Assembly (NCBI RefSeq): GCF_002217355.1
Contig: NZ_MUHA01000025.1
Location: forward strand, 11,094-75,093
From: Flavobacterium oncorhynchi
Lineage (GTDB): Bacteria > Bacteroidota > Bacteroidia > Flavobacteriales > Flavobacteriaceae
Length of the DNA: 64,000 bases
Direction: 5' to 3'
Shown: positions 17,927 through 26,421 of the stretch, piece by piece
Layout: every line of letters starts with the position of its first letter
Position numbering within the stretch: the first letter of the stretch is position 1
The notes under the pieces: generated by a model
Databases searched by the model: none
Told to the model about the DNA's origin: nothing
What the model saw: the letters and a program-made list of their open reading frames with translations, nothing else
Translations under genes and position numbers: made by a program

Positions 17927-19359
17927 TAAAATTGAAAATATATAAATTCTTTATAATCAGAGAAAGTTCCAAATGCAAGTATTGCTGTAATAGCCAATGC
18001 AATTTTAAGCATACTATTTCGTCCTGAAAGCGGTTCGATCTTAGCACGACTATTCCACTCTACTGCAACAAACAATACTACTAAGAGTATTAATTCGTAA
18101 TTATATCTTTCATTATCTAAATATTGAAAACTAAAATCTTGATTTAAAACTAATCTTTTCAGGTACAGCAAAGCATCTGATATGGTTCTTGCTCTAAAAA
18201 ATACCCAAGCGATACACGTAATTATAAACGTTGATAAAATACTTAGAATTACTTTTACGGAGTCTAAATCTCTTTTTAAAACTATTGTATCAATGTTATT
18301 TCTGTTACTTTTTGCCAGAAGCAGCGGCAAAAAATAAACAGCATTTATAAATCCCCAAGCTATATAAGTCCAATTTGCTCCGTGCCAAAATCCGCTGACA
18401 ATAAAAATTATAAACGTATTTCTAATTTTCATCCAAAGTCCGCCTTTGCTTCCTCCTAACGGGATATATAAATAATCTCGAAACCATGACGAAAGCGATA
18501 TGTGCCATCTTCTCCAGAACTCAGCAATATCTCTAGAAAAATAAGGGTAATTGAAGTTTCGCAACAAATCGATTCCAAACAATTTTGAAACCCCTAAAGC
18601 AATATCTGAATATCCGGAGAAATCTCCATAAATTTGAAATGCAAAATAAACGGCTCCCAATATCAATGAAAAAGAGTTCATCGTTGAATAATTATCGAAA
18701 ATGGCATTAGCATAAGTTGCGCAAGTATCGGCAATAACTACTTTTTTTACTAATCCCCAAATAATTTGACAAACTCCATCTTTTGCAGTTTGAAAATTAA
18801 ATTCGCGTTTTACTTTTACTTGCGGAAGCAAATGTGTAGCTCTCTCAATTGGACCAGCGACCAGCAAAGGAAAATAACTTACAAACAAGGAATAATCTAC
18901 AAAGTTGTATTCGGCTTTAATTCGTTTATAATAAATATCTATTACATAAGACAGTCCATGAAAAGTGTAAAACGAAATCCCGACTGGAAGAATCACATTT
19001 AGTAAAATTGGACTTGCCTTAAATCCTGCTGCACTTAACAAATCTGCAAAAGAGGCTGCGAAAAAATTATAGTATTTAAAGATTCCCAGAAATCCAAGAT
19101 TAACAATAATACTTAACCAAAACCAAAATTTCCTGCTTTTTTCCGATTTCCCTTTCTCAATTTGAATTCCTGTATAATAATCTAAGAAGGTTGAAAACAC
19201 TAATAAGAATAAAAACCTCCAATCCCAACAGGAATAGAAATAATAACTAGCTATAATTAATACAAAATTTTGAGTGCTTTTGTTTTTGTTAAAAACAAAC
19301 CAATACAATAAAAATACTATTGGTAAAAAAACAGCAAAAGCTATGGAGTTGAAAAACAT
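17926..19359 (-). CDS. MBOAT family O-acyltransferase (AlgI/PatA-like)
   Basis: A 477-residue polytopic inner-membrane protein that carries acyl groups across the membrane for O-acetylation of exported polysaccharide. Seen: the MBOAT core with YFPLLVAGPIERATHLLPQ, DIAEFWRRWHISLSSWFRDYLYIPLGG (His286) and VSGFWHGANWTYIAWG with the conserved catalytic histidine His326. These match the AlgI/PatA subgroup. It overlaps the SGNH gene by one base. The 154-base gap upstream (19360-19513) holds no convincing promoter or hairpin. Confidence 0.93.
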   Translation of the reverse strand: MFFNSIAFAVFLPIVFLLYWFVFNKNKSTQNFVLIIASYYFYSCWDWRFLFLLVFSTFLDYYTGIQIEKGKSEKSRKFWFWLSIIVNLGFLGIFKYYNFFAASFADLLSAAGFKASPILLNVILPVGISFYTFHGLSYVIDIYYKRIKAEYNFVDYSLFVSYFPLLVAGPIERATHLLPQVKVKREFNFQTAKDGVCQIIWGLVKKVVIADTCATYANAIFDNYSTMNSFSLILGAVYFAFQIYGDFSGYSDIALGVSKLFGIDLLRNFNYPYFSRDIAEFWRRWHISLSSWFRDYLYIPLGGSKGGLWMKIRNTFIIFIVSGFWHGANWTYIAWGFINAVYFLPLLLAKSNRNNIDTIVLKRDLDSVKVILSILSTFIITCIAWVFFRARTISDALLYLKRLVLNQDFSFQYLDNERYNYELILLVVLFVAVEWNSRAKIEPLSGRNSMLKIALAITAILAFGTFSDYKEFIYFQF

Positions 19360-19513
19360 AATTGCTTAAAAGTGGAAATTAGTTAAGAAACATAATTTAA
19401 ATATCTCTAAATTGTTTTTTGATGATTGAGCTGACAAATATCCGATTTCTGCCGACAACTAAGAAATAATTCAGTACTATTTCTATATAAGAATTCTCAG
19501 AGCCGTAAATTAA

Positions 19514-20173
19514 TTATATCTTTTTAAATAAATATTCAGCGTAATCAAAATCCTCTTGGGTATCAATATCAACACTTGCAAACATATGATTTACTTCGAA
19601 TGGTAATGCATCTTTTGAAATAATTATATCTTCAAAAATTAATTTTGCTTTTGTTATATACAGCAATCCATTTTCAAAAAAAAGAGGTTCCAAATCTTGG
19701 CTCCTTTGTCCAATTTTATAAGTAAACGGAATAAACTTGTTATCGACTATTTTTCCAAACTTTTTATCATTCCCAGTAACCGTAAATAAACTATCATGCC
19801 TCTCTCTTTTATATATACTAAAAGCATCTTTCAATAAATTTTCTGGTCTTAAAGGATTTGTAGGCTGCAGTAGAATAACATTTTCAACCTCAACATTTAT
19901 CGTCTCTAAAACATGTTTCAATGCAGTTACGGTTGGTTCTAAATCTCCTGATAGCGATTCTGGCCGGTCTATAACTTTTGCTCCAAATTGTAATGCAATT
20001 TCTTTTGTTTCTACATCATTAGTCGAAACATAAATTTCATCGATTATTTCGCTATTTGCTTGTGCATACAAAATACTATGCACCAGTAAAGGAATACCGC
20101 CAATTAATTTTATGTTTTTTTGATACAGCCTTTTAGAACCTCCTCGTGCTGGAATTATGGCAATTGTTTTCAC
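19514..20173 (-). CDS. CMP-sugar synthetase, acylneuraminate cytidylyltransferase family
   Basis: Activates a nonulosonic-type acid with CTP to a CMP-sugar. Seen: 219 residues starting AIIPARGGSKRLYQKNI, the nucleotide-binding signature of NeuA/PseF/KdsB-type enzymes, then STNDVETKEIA, LLQPTNPLRP and the C-terminal VDIDTQEDFDYAEYL motif that carries metal-binding aspartates. NeuA, PseF and LegF cannot be separated by eye. No neuB/pseI/legI-type synthase, nor a KdsA, is present in this window, so the acid must come from elsewhere or the enzyme acts on another substrate. It is adjacent to a GT4 gene (one-base gap). Confidence 0.87.
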   Translation of the reverse strand: MKTIAIIPARGGSKRLYQKNIKLIGGIPLLVHSILYAQANSEIIDEIYVSTNDVETKEIALQFGAKVIDRPESLSGDLEPTVTALKHVLETINVEVENVILLQPTNPLRPENLLKDAFSIYKRERHDSLFTVTGNDKKFGKIVDNKFIPFTYKIGQRSQDLEPLFFENGLLYITKAKLIFEDIIISKDALPFEVNHMFASVDIDTQEDFDYAEYLFKKI

Positions 20174-20174
20174 T

Positions 20175-21266
20175 CTAAGGCATGCTGTTTTTAGCTTTGG
20201 TTATAAGTTCATTCATTCTAATATTCCATTTTTCTGAAGAATACAATTCTGAAGAAAATTCAGGAAGTTCAAATCTTTCATCCAAAAAATCATTTATTGC
20301 ATCGACCCATTCTGAAACAGAATCTGGATTTTGGATGAGTCTTCCCAGTTTTCCATATTGCAAAACTTCTGGGACTCCTCCCATTACAGAGGCAATGCAA
20401 TAATTACCGCAGTGCAAAGCTTCAATTAAACTTAGGCCAAAACCTTCTTGGCATAACGTTGGAAAAAGATAACAATCTGACGCTTGATAATACTCTGGAA
20501 GATCATGATTTGGAATTTTACCCAAGAATTTCACTCCATCTATGTCTTCTCGCGATTCACATCCAATGACTATTAATATTATATTTTTTTCTGTCTTATA
20601 TATTTTTTTCCATGCTTCTAAAACAATGTGCAATCCTTTTTTTTGTCTATCTTGAGAACACCATATAAAGACTTTTTTATTATCAAACTCAAATATTTTC
20701 TTTAACTCTCGTTTTCTTGAAACTGAAACTTTTTTAAACTTATTAGTATCAATGCCATTATAAAGTATAGAAAAATGGCTGGGAAGTGTATTAATTGTTT
20801 CTTTATGCTGTTTATAACTATCAGTTGTTAATACGACCAATTCATTTATCAATTCATAAAAATTTGATTGTGAATTTAGCTGAGCATACGGGGAGAAACC
20901 ATGATAAAAGAACTGAATGTAACAATTCTTTGAAACTCCTTTTGAAATAAGATACTCTTTAAGAGGTTTAACCATTCCATAATTATCAACAATTTGAATT
21001 ATATAGTTTTCTTTTGGAACTATTATCTTGTTTAACGCTTTTAAATATTCTATGTTTTTTTTCTTAAAAATTTTATTTTGAATGCCGCTCCAAAATGTTA
21101 CTTGTATGAAACTATATTTTACTCCCTCAAACAGATCTTCTGGCTTAGGGCAAACTATATAATCTATTTCATTATTTTTCTCTAGGTAATTATTATATAG
21201 GGTTGTCCAACTTCCAATCTTTGAAAAAGGCAGCGGAACTTGCGAAAGTAAAATCACTTTTGCCAT
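20175..21266 (-). CDS. Glycosyltransferase family 4
   Basis: A 363-residue GT-B glycosyltransferase. Seen: N-terminal VILLSQVPLPFSKIGSWTTLY, mid-protein NGIDTNKFKKVSVSRKRELK linker, FIWCSQDRQKKGLHIVLEAW, and the C-terminal E-x7-E motif EGFGLSLIE followed by GGVPEVLQYGKLGRL. This is the classical GT4 donor-binding lobe. It is the gene immediately upstream of the CMP-sugar synthetase. Donor and acceptor are unknown. Confidence 0.9.
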   Translation of the reverse strand: MAKVILLSQVPLPFSKIGSWTTLYNNYLEKNNEIDYIVCPKPEDLFEGVKYSFIQVTFWSGIQNKIFKKKNIEYLKALNKIIVPKENYIIQIVDNYGMVKPLKEYLISKGVSKNCYIQFFYHGFSPYAQLNSQSNFYELINELVVLTTDSYKQHKETINTLPSHFSILYNGIDTNKFKKVSVSRKRELKKIFEFDNKKVFIWCSQDRQKKGLHIVLEAWKKIYKTEKNIILIVIGCESREDIDGVKFLGKIPNHDLPEYYQASDCYLFPTLCQEGFGLSLIEALHCGNYCIASVMGGVPEVLQYGKLGRLIQNPDSVSEWVDAINDFLDERFELPEFSSELYSSEKWNIRMNELITKAKNSMP

Positions 21267-21319
21267 TAAATTTTTCTCATTAATCGTTTCAACATTTTTA
21301 CACTACATTATATAATTAT

Positions 21320-22321
21320 TTAGTCTTTAATTCTAATATCAAATCTTTTCAGATGTATTAAACGAAAACCTTTTTTGGTTAAAATAATTGTCGTAATTCC
21401 AACATAAAGTCTTACTGCATCATAATAGTTAAGATTTACATCCTTTAAGTTTTCTAAAATGGATTTAAAATTTCTTATACTTTTATTAAATTTTAACAGC
21501 AATCTTATCTCGTAGAAAAAATGCAATTTCCTGTATATTATATATTTCTTAAGCTTTTTGATTTTATCTTCTTCTATATTACATTCATTGGAATTTAAAA
21601 CTTTATAAACTTTTTGAAAATAATCAAATTGTGATTGTAAACTGATCGGATTAGTTGATGCTTCAGAATCGATACTTTTATGTCCTCTTCGCACAAAAAA
21701 TAATGCTTCTTCAATATAACAAAACCTCACATTTTCGGTCAATCTTCTAAAGTTAAAATCAGTTTCCTGAGCATTTGACAAAGTCTCATCAAAGAGTTCT
21801 TTATTATCTAGTACTTCTCTTTTCCAAAGTGAAGAAGGAGTCAAAAAATAAAGTTCTCCTATTATAAAATGAAACATAGCATTTGTATCATAAATCATTT
21901 GAGGATTAAAATCGTCATAGGCATCATGAATTGATTTTGCGAATATTTTCGAAAACGCTGCACAAAATCCTAATTCCTTATTTTTTTCTAAAACAGTAAC
22001 TTGTTTTTCAAGAAAATCAGGATGCATAATATCGTCGCTGTCAAACCATTTTATGTATATTCCGTTAGATAATTCGAAACCAAAGTTCCTGCAGGCATTT
22101 GCTCCTTTTACTTTGTCTGCTGATCTTTGATGATATTGAAAACGTTTGTCCTTATCAATATAAGCAGCAATTAAATCAGCTGTTCCGTCGGTACTGCCAT
22201 CGTCAATAATAAGGCATTCCCAGTTTGTATAAGTTTGGTTTATTATACTGTTTAACGTTTCCGCTATTAAATATGCTCGATTAAAGGTTGGGATGATTAT
22301 GGAGACTAATTTATCGGGCAT
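21320..22321 (-). CDS. Glycosyltransferase family 2
   Basis: A 333-residue GT-A enzyme. Seen: VSIIIPTFNRAYLIAETLNSI at the start (read as the nucleotide-binding strand), CLIIDDGSTDGTADLI, NACRNFGFELSNG and the metal-binding IKWFDSDDIMHPDF (DxD). The C-terminal hundred residues are basic and hydrophobic, consistent with membrane association. Predicted to add one sugar to the growing undecaprenyl-linked chain; specificity is unknown. Confidence 0.9.
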   Translation of the reverse strand: MPDKLVSIIIPTFNRAYLIAETLNSIINQTYTNWECLIIDDGSTDGTADLIAAYIDKDKRFQYHQRSADKVKGANACRNFGFELSNGIYIKWFDSDDIMHPDFLEKQVTVLEKNKELGFCAAFSKIFAKSIHDAYDDFNPQMIYDTNAMFHFIIGELYFLTPSSLWKREVLDNKELFDETLSNAQETDFNFRRLTENVRFCYIEEALFFVRRGHKSIDSEASTNPISLQSQFDYFQKVYKVLNSNECNIEEDKIKKLKKYIIYRKLHFFYEIRLLLKFNKSIRNFKSILENLKDVNLNYYDAVRLYVGITTIILTKKGFRLIHLKRFDIRIKD

Positions 22322-22357
22322 TTGATCAAAAGATAAAAAGAGCGAATTTTATAACTT

Positions 22358-23272
22358 TCATGTATTTCTTAACAATCTTTTTGTAAAGTAGTGTGCAACC
22401 GATTTTATAAACTTCAAATAATTTATAAAGGAATTATAATTGAAGTAGAGCCAACTTATTTTTAAGAAATAAACGATTTGCTTTTTTTCATTTATATAAC
22501 AATTTGAGATTTTGTAAACTAGAATTTGTCTTTGCTTTTTTGAAAAACAATTTGTTCTTCTCGTCAAAAGAAAATAATAAAATGTAAACTTTGCTTTGTT
22601 CTTGATTCTTTCTTTTGTTACATCTCCGGAAATACTTAGAGATGAAAATCTCACAAAAATTACTGCGTTATTAATGCTATAGACATTTTTAAATTCAGAA
22701 AACTCCAAAATGGCCATATCGTCACTATACCACGCTAATGGATAATCTCTAAAACCAATCTCTAAAGCCTTTTCTTTCTTAAAAACATACTCACTTAATG
22801 AACTGCGAGTTTTATTTGTTATTTTTCTAATCAGGAAATCGGCTGATTTTTCTATTTCTGGATGTGTATAGACATCCGAAATGGTTTCATTTCGCTCATT
22901 GATTAATTGTGTCGAGTACCTTATAACATTAATCTCTTCATCGATTTGAGGCAGACTTTTATAGAACTGCGCAATAGCATTATTCCCCAAAACATCGTCA
23001 TCGCCCAAAACCATAATCCACTCTTCATTTCCTGACAAATCAATACAGCGCTGCCACTGTTTTGTTAATGACTTACTCCCCAAATTTTCATTAAAACGAT
23101 AATAGTTAACATCAAACTTATCCCGATATTTTTCTATTATTTTTTTTGGACACTCAGGACTTGCATCGTCTCCGATATAAACCCTAAATCGCTTATCTGA
23201 TTGATTAACTAATGATTGAATTGTTTCTTCAAAATAAGCTAATTTGTAAAACGGAATTATAATAGCCAGCAT
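22358..23272 (-). CDS. Glycosyltransferase family 2
   Basis: A 304-residue GT-A enzyme starting LAIIIPFYKLAYFEETIQSL, with VYIGDDASPECP, a WQRCIDLS segment and the metal-binding VLGDDDVLG motif, then the EYVFKKEKALEIGF and LAWYSDDMAI segments that shape the acceptor site. The C-terminus is lysine- and tyrosine-rich and may associate with the membrane. The start is adjacent to the stop of the next upstream gene with no spacer. Sugar specificity is unknown. Confidence 0.88.
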   Translation of the reverse strand: MLAIIIPFYKLAYFEETIQSLVNQSDKRFRVYIGDDASPECPKKIIEKYRDKFDVNYYRFNENLGSKSLTKQWQRCIDLSGNEEWIMVLGDDDVLGNNAIAQFYKSLPQIDEEINVIRYSTQLINERNETISDVYTHPEIEKSADFLIRKITNKTRSSLSEYVFKKEKALEIGFRDYPLAWYSDDMAILEFSEFKNVYSINNAVIFVRFSSLSISGDVTKERIKNKAKFTFYYFLLTRRTNCFSKKQRQILVYKISNCYINEKKQIVYFLKISWLYFNYNSFINYLKFIKSVAHYFTKRLLRNT

Positions 23273-24136
23273 TTACTTAAGCCTTATTAATCTTTTTATA
23301 CCGGCTTTAAAAATCATTTTATTTGATAACAATCGTGGAATTTGACAATTACTAATTTCAAATTTTGCGATAAAATCATCAATAGAATTTGACGGCATAA
23401 ATTCTAACACATTCCATACTTCTGGTGTTATGGGGTGAATATCTTTAAACTCTTTGTAATTAGAACTATTTAAGCCTTTCCAAAACTGAAAATATATTTC
23501 AGTATCAAAATCATCTCTATGTCCCCAATTTTTAATCTTTAAATGAATTTGTTCGTCCCTTCTAGCCCAAGATTGATGAATTACTTTAATATTCGAAAAA
23601 TGATTTTTGATTTTATTATTTCTTCTTGTATGTGTGTTTGTCGTCTGATTTGTAATAAACGGAAATTTCTCTTCATTATCAATATACAAATAACCGTCTG
23701 GCAATTCTCGAAATAAAGTAATCAGCTTTCCTTGAAAACAAATTGGTGTAAGTTTAGGGAATAAATTTAGATACCAATACTTTTTTAAATATTTTGCAAT
23801 CTTTTTAAAATCATAAATGTATTCATCAACATCCAACTGAATTTTCCAACCTTTCCCTAACTTCTTCAGCACCATATTTCGTTCTCTTGATTCGCATTCC
23901 ATCGGAGTCAAATCTGACATATAAAATTGATCCAAATAGAGTTGAATTTTATCCTTCTTATCAAAAAGTTTAACTTCCTCAAAAAAAGAATCGGGTATTT
24001 TAAATGTATTTCCGCTCCATGTTTTACTTTCATTATCAATTGCTAAAACAATTTTATCGACATCATCATACAATTGTTTAATAGAAGTAAGCAATAGATC
24101 ATAATCATAAGATACCAAATAACTCACACTAATCAT
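23273..24136 (-). CDS. GT-A-like glycosyltransferase, divergent
   Basis: A 287-residue protein that looks like a divergent GT-A glycosyltransferase. Seen: an N-terminal VSYLVSYDYDLLLTSIKQL strand-helix, KIVLAIDNESKTWSG in place of the usual DDxS loop, an ESRERNMVLKKL helix, and QLDVDEYI as the likely metal-binding DxD. The second half has no motif I can name. Its start overlaps the end of the wzt-like gene by eight bases, linking it to the ABC-exported glycan. Confidence 0.65.
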   Translation of the reverse strand: MISVSYLVSYDYDLLLTSIKQLYDDVDKIVLAIDNESKTWSGNTFKIPDSFFEEVKLFDKKDKIQLYLDQFYMSDLTPMECESRERNMVLKKLGKGWKIQLDVDEYIYDFKKIAKYLKKYWYLNLFPKLTPICFQGKLITLFRELPDGYLYIDNEEKFPFITNQTTNTHTRRNNKIKNHFSNIKVIHQSWARRDEQIHLKIKNWGHRDDFDTEIYFQFWKGLNSSNYKEFKDIHPITPEVWNVLEFMPSNSIDDFIAKFEISNCQIPRLLSNKMIFKAGIKRLIRLK

Positions 24137-25421
24137 TGCCTATAACTTTTGAATTCCACTTTGTAGGTAAATACATTTTCGAATGTTTAGGGAACGGTTT
24201 TGTCCTTTTTGTGAAACTGCTTTGTTCTAAATAAAATCCCACTAAGTTTTTAATGGTATAAAAAGTATCAACCTGACCACTTCCAATCCAAAGATTAATG
24301 GTATAAAAACCAGGAATGAATAACAAGTGATCTGTCTTAACGTGAATTGTAATTTCCTTTCCTTTTTCTAATTTCTCAAACAGCAAACCATCATCTTCAT
24401 TTGTAATATGGGCAAATAACTCTTGATTTGTATTTAAAACATCCATCGCAATAGATAAATCTGTAACACGATCTAAAACCTTAAAGTTAATTTCGAATTC
24501 TAATTTATCCCCCAATTCAATAATCTGACCTTGTAAAATTGAAATACTATTATTTGTGACTTTAAAATAATTAAATTCTATTCTATTCAAATGAGATTTA
24601 TGAATACACTCTGACAAGAGTTCTTCTGTTGTTATTTTAGAATAAAAATCTATGCTTTCGCTAATTTCACCTTCAAAAACAACCTTTCCGTGTTCCAAAA
24701 CAATTCCTCTTGTGCATAGGCTCTTTATGGCAGCCATATTATGGCTTACAAACAAAACAGTTCTGCCTTCACCTTTTGCAATGTCTTGCATCTTACCGAT
24801 TGCTTTCTTTTGAAATTCTGCGTCACCAACTGCCAATACCTCATCAACAACCAAAATTTCAGGCTCTAAAAAGGCTGCTACAGCAAATGCCAAACGAACA
24901 TTCATTCCTGAACTATATCTTTTTACGGGAGTATCAATATAACGTTCGCAGCCTGAGAACTCAATAATTTCGTCAAGTTTTGAAATGATCTCTTTTTTGG
25001 TCATTCCAAGAATTGCTCCATTTAAAAAAATGTTTTCCCTTCCCGTCAATTCTCCATTAAATCCGGTACCAACTTCTAGTAATGAAGCAATACGTCCTCG
25101 AGATTTTATACTGCCGGTAGTTGGGGCAGTAACTTTTGATAATATTTTAAGAAGTGTAGATTTTCCTGCGCCATTCTTACCAATAATTGCTAAAACTTCA
25201 CCGCCCTTAACTTCAAAATTTATATTCTGTAAAGCCCACACATAATCTGAAGTTCCTTTAATGGAGCGGTCATTAGTCTCTCCTATTTTTAAATAAGGAT
25301 CCTCTTTGCCTCTTATCTTATACCACCAGCGATTTAAATCATGGCTTATGGTTCCTGTACCAACTTGCCCTAAACGATATTGTTTAGAAATCTTTTCGAC
25401 CTTTAAAATAATGTCTTTCAA
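24129..25421 (-). CDS. wzt: Polysaccharide ABC transporter ATP-binding protein with C-terminal sensor domain (Wzt)
   Basis: Energises export of a finished, lipid-linked polysaccharide. Seen: N-terminal ATPase with Walker A GKNGAGKST (81-89), YSSGMNVRLAFA signature, VVDEVLAVGDAEFQ Walker B and an FVSHNM H-loop, then a C-terminal extension (about 275-430) of beta-rich sequence typical of the Wzt carbohydrate-binding domain. In characterised systems that domain recognises a modified non-reducing end, so chain termination may control export. At 430 residues it has the full-length form. It is paired with the permease upstream. Confidence 0.93.
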   Translation of the reverse strand: MKDIILKVEKISKQYRLGQVGTGTISHDLNRWWYKIRGKEDPYLKIGETNDRSIKGTSDYVWALQNINFEVKGGEVLAIIGKNGAGKSTLLKILSKVTAPTTGSIKSRGRIASLLEVGTGFNGELTGRENIFLNGAILGMTKKEIISKLDEIIEFSGCERYIDTPVKRYSSGMNVRLAFAVAAFLEPEILVVDEVLAVGDAEFQKKAIGKMQDIAKGEGRTVLFVSHNMAAIKSLCTRGIVLEHGKVVFEGEISESIDFYSKITTEELLSECIHKSHLNRIEFNYFKVTNNSISILQGQIIELGDKLEFEINFKVLDRVTDLSIAMDVLNTNQELFAHITNEDDGLLFEKLEKGKEITIHVKTDHLLFIPGFYTINLWIGSGQVDTFYTIKNLVGFYLEQSSFTKRTKPFPKHSKMYLPTKWNSKVIGND

Positions 25422-25460
25422 TTTTAGAATAAACTAGATATAAAAAATATTGAACTCTTT

Positions 25461-26327
25461 TTAAACTGTATCTATAAAACTTTTCTCAGTTCTATTAAAA
25501 GTTAAAAGACCAATAAAAAAAATAATGATCGCAACAGAAACGGTATAAACTAATCCTAAAACAGAAACTTCCCCCACATTTAAAAGAATGTATCTTGAAG
25601 TCTCTATTATATATGCCAGCGGATTATATTCAACAATCCATCCGTATTTTGGCAGCTTATCTTTCACCAATTCCATTGGATACATTACAGCTGACAAATA
25701 CATTAATAATTGGATTCCGAAACTTACCAAATAACTAAAATCTCGATATTTAGTAATCATTGAAGAAATCAACATTCCTAATCCAAGTCCTAAAATCCCC
25801 ATGGTGATAATTAAAAAAGGGAAAAACACTGCAAAGCCATTTAAAATTAAATTCACACCTTTTAAATAATAGAATATGTAAAATGCAATAAAAATTAAAA
25901 ATTGGATTCCGAATTTAATTAAGTTAGAAATCACAATTGATAATGGAGTAATAATTCTTGGAAAATAAACTTTTCCAAAAACATTGGCATTTGCTTTAAA
26001 AGTATCAGAAGTTCCATTCAAGCAAGCCGTAAAATAATTCCAAACCGTAATTCCTGTCAAATTAAATAAAAAAGGCGGTACAGATCCCGTACTGATTCCC
26101 GCTACATTATTAAAAATAATAGTAAAAGTAAGTGATGTAAATAATGGTTGTATCAAATACCATAATGGCCCCAAAACAGTTTGTTTATAAACCGTTATTA
26201 TGTCTCTTTTTACAAAAAGAAATAATAGATCTCTATATTGCCAAACTTCTCTAAAATTTAGTGATAGAAATTTGTTCCTTGGTTTTATAACAAACAACCA
26301 ATCCTCTTGCTCATTTTTACTGTCCAT
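25461..26327 (-). CDS. wzm: Polysaccharide ABC transporter permease (Wzm)
   Basis: Inner-membrane channel of the O-antigen/capsule ABC-2 exporter. Seen: 288 residues, N-terminal amphipathic LNFREVWQYRDLLFLFVKRDI segment, VLGPLWYLIQPLF, about six membrane spans, and YNPLAYIIETSRYILL near the C-terminus, all typical of TagG/Wzm. Downstream is its ATPase partner. Upstream it is separated from the dehydratase gene by a strong terminator-like hairpin, so expression may depend on read-through or a weak local promoter. Confidence 0.93.
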   Translation of the reverse strand: MDSKNEQEDWLFVIKPRNKFLSLNFREVWQYRDLLFLFVKRDIITVYKQTVLGPLWYLIQPLFTSLTFTIIFNNVAGISTGSVPPFLFNLTGITVWNYFTACLNGTSDTFKANANVFGKVYFPRIITPLSIVISNLIKFGIQFLIFIAFYIFYYLKGVNLILNGFAVFFPFLIITMGILGLGLGMLISSMITKYRDFSYLVSFGIQLLMYLSAVMYPMELVKDKLPKYGWIVEYNPLAYIIETSRYILLNVGEVSVLGLVYTVSVAIIIFFIGLLTFNRTEKSFIDTV

Positions 26328-26349
26328 TATCAGAAATATTTAACAATGG

Positions 26350-26376
26350 AAAAAGGCGCTAAAAAAGCACCTTTTT
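26350..26376 (-). terminator. Rho-independent terminator-like hairpin inside the locus
   Basis: On the - strand RNA a GGUGCU / AGCGCC stem (one G-U pair) with a five-U loop is followed by a run of U. On the + strand one C-A mismatch breaks the stem, so the element is oriented for leftward transcription. It lies between the PglF/WbpM-type gene and wzm. Confidence 0.6.
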
Positions 26377-26379
26377 TCT

Positions 26380-26396
26380 TACAAATTATATTTGTA
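26380..26396. repeat. 17-bp palindrome TACAAAT-N3-ATTTGTA
   Basis: Seven-base arms are perfectly complementary. It directly precedes the hairpin terminator in the direction of transcription. Possible operator or extra hairpin; function unknown. Confidence 0.4.
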
Positions 26397-26421
26397 GATA
26401 ACATCCTATAGTTTATCCATA

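Noticed and set aside
19360..19513. Promoter before the MBOAT gene
   Set aside because: A near-match (GATATTTG) lacks the TAnn spacing, so it does not meet the TAnnTTTG pattern.
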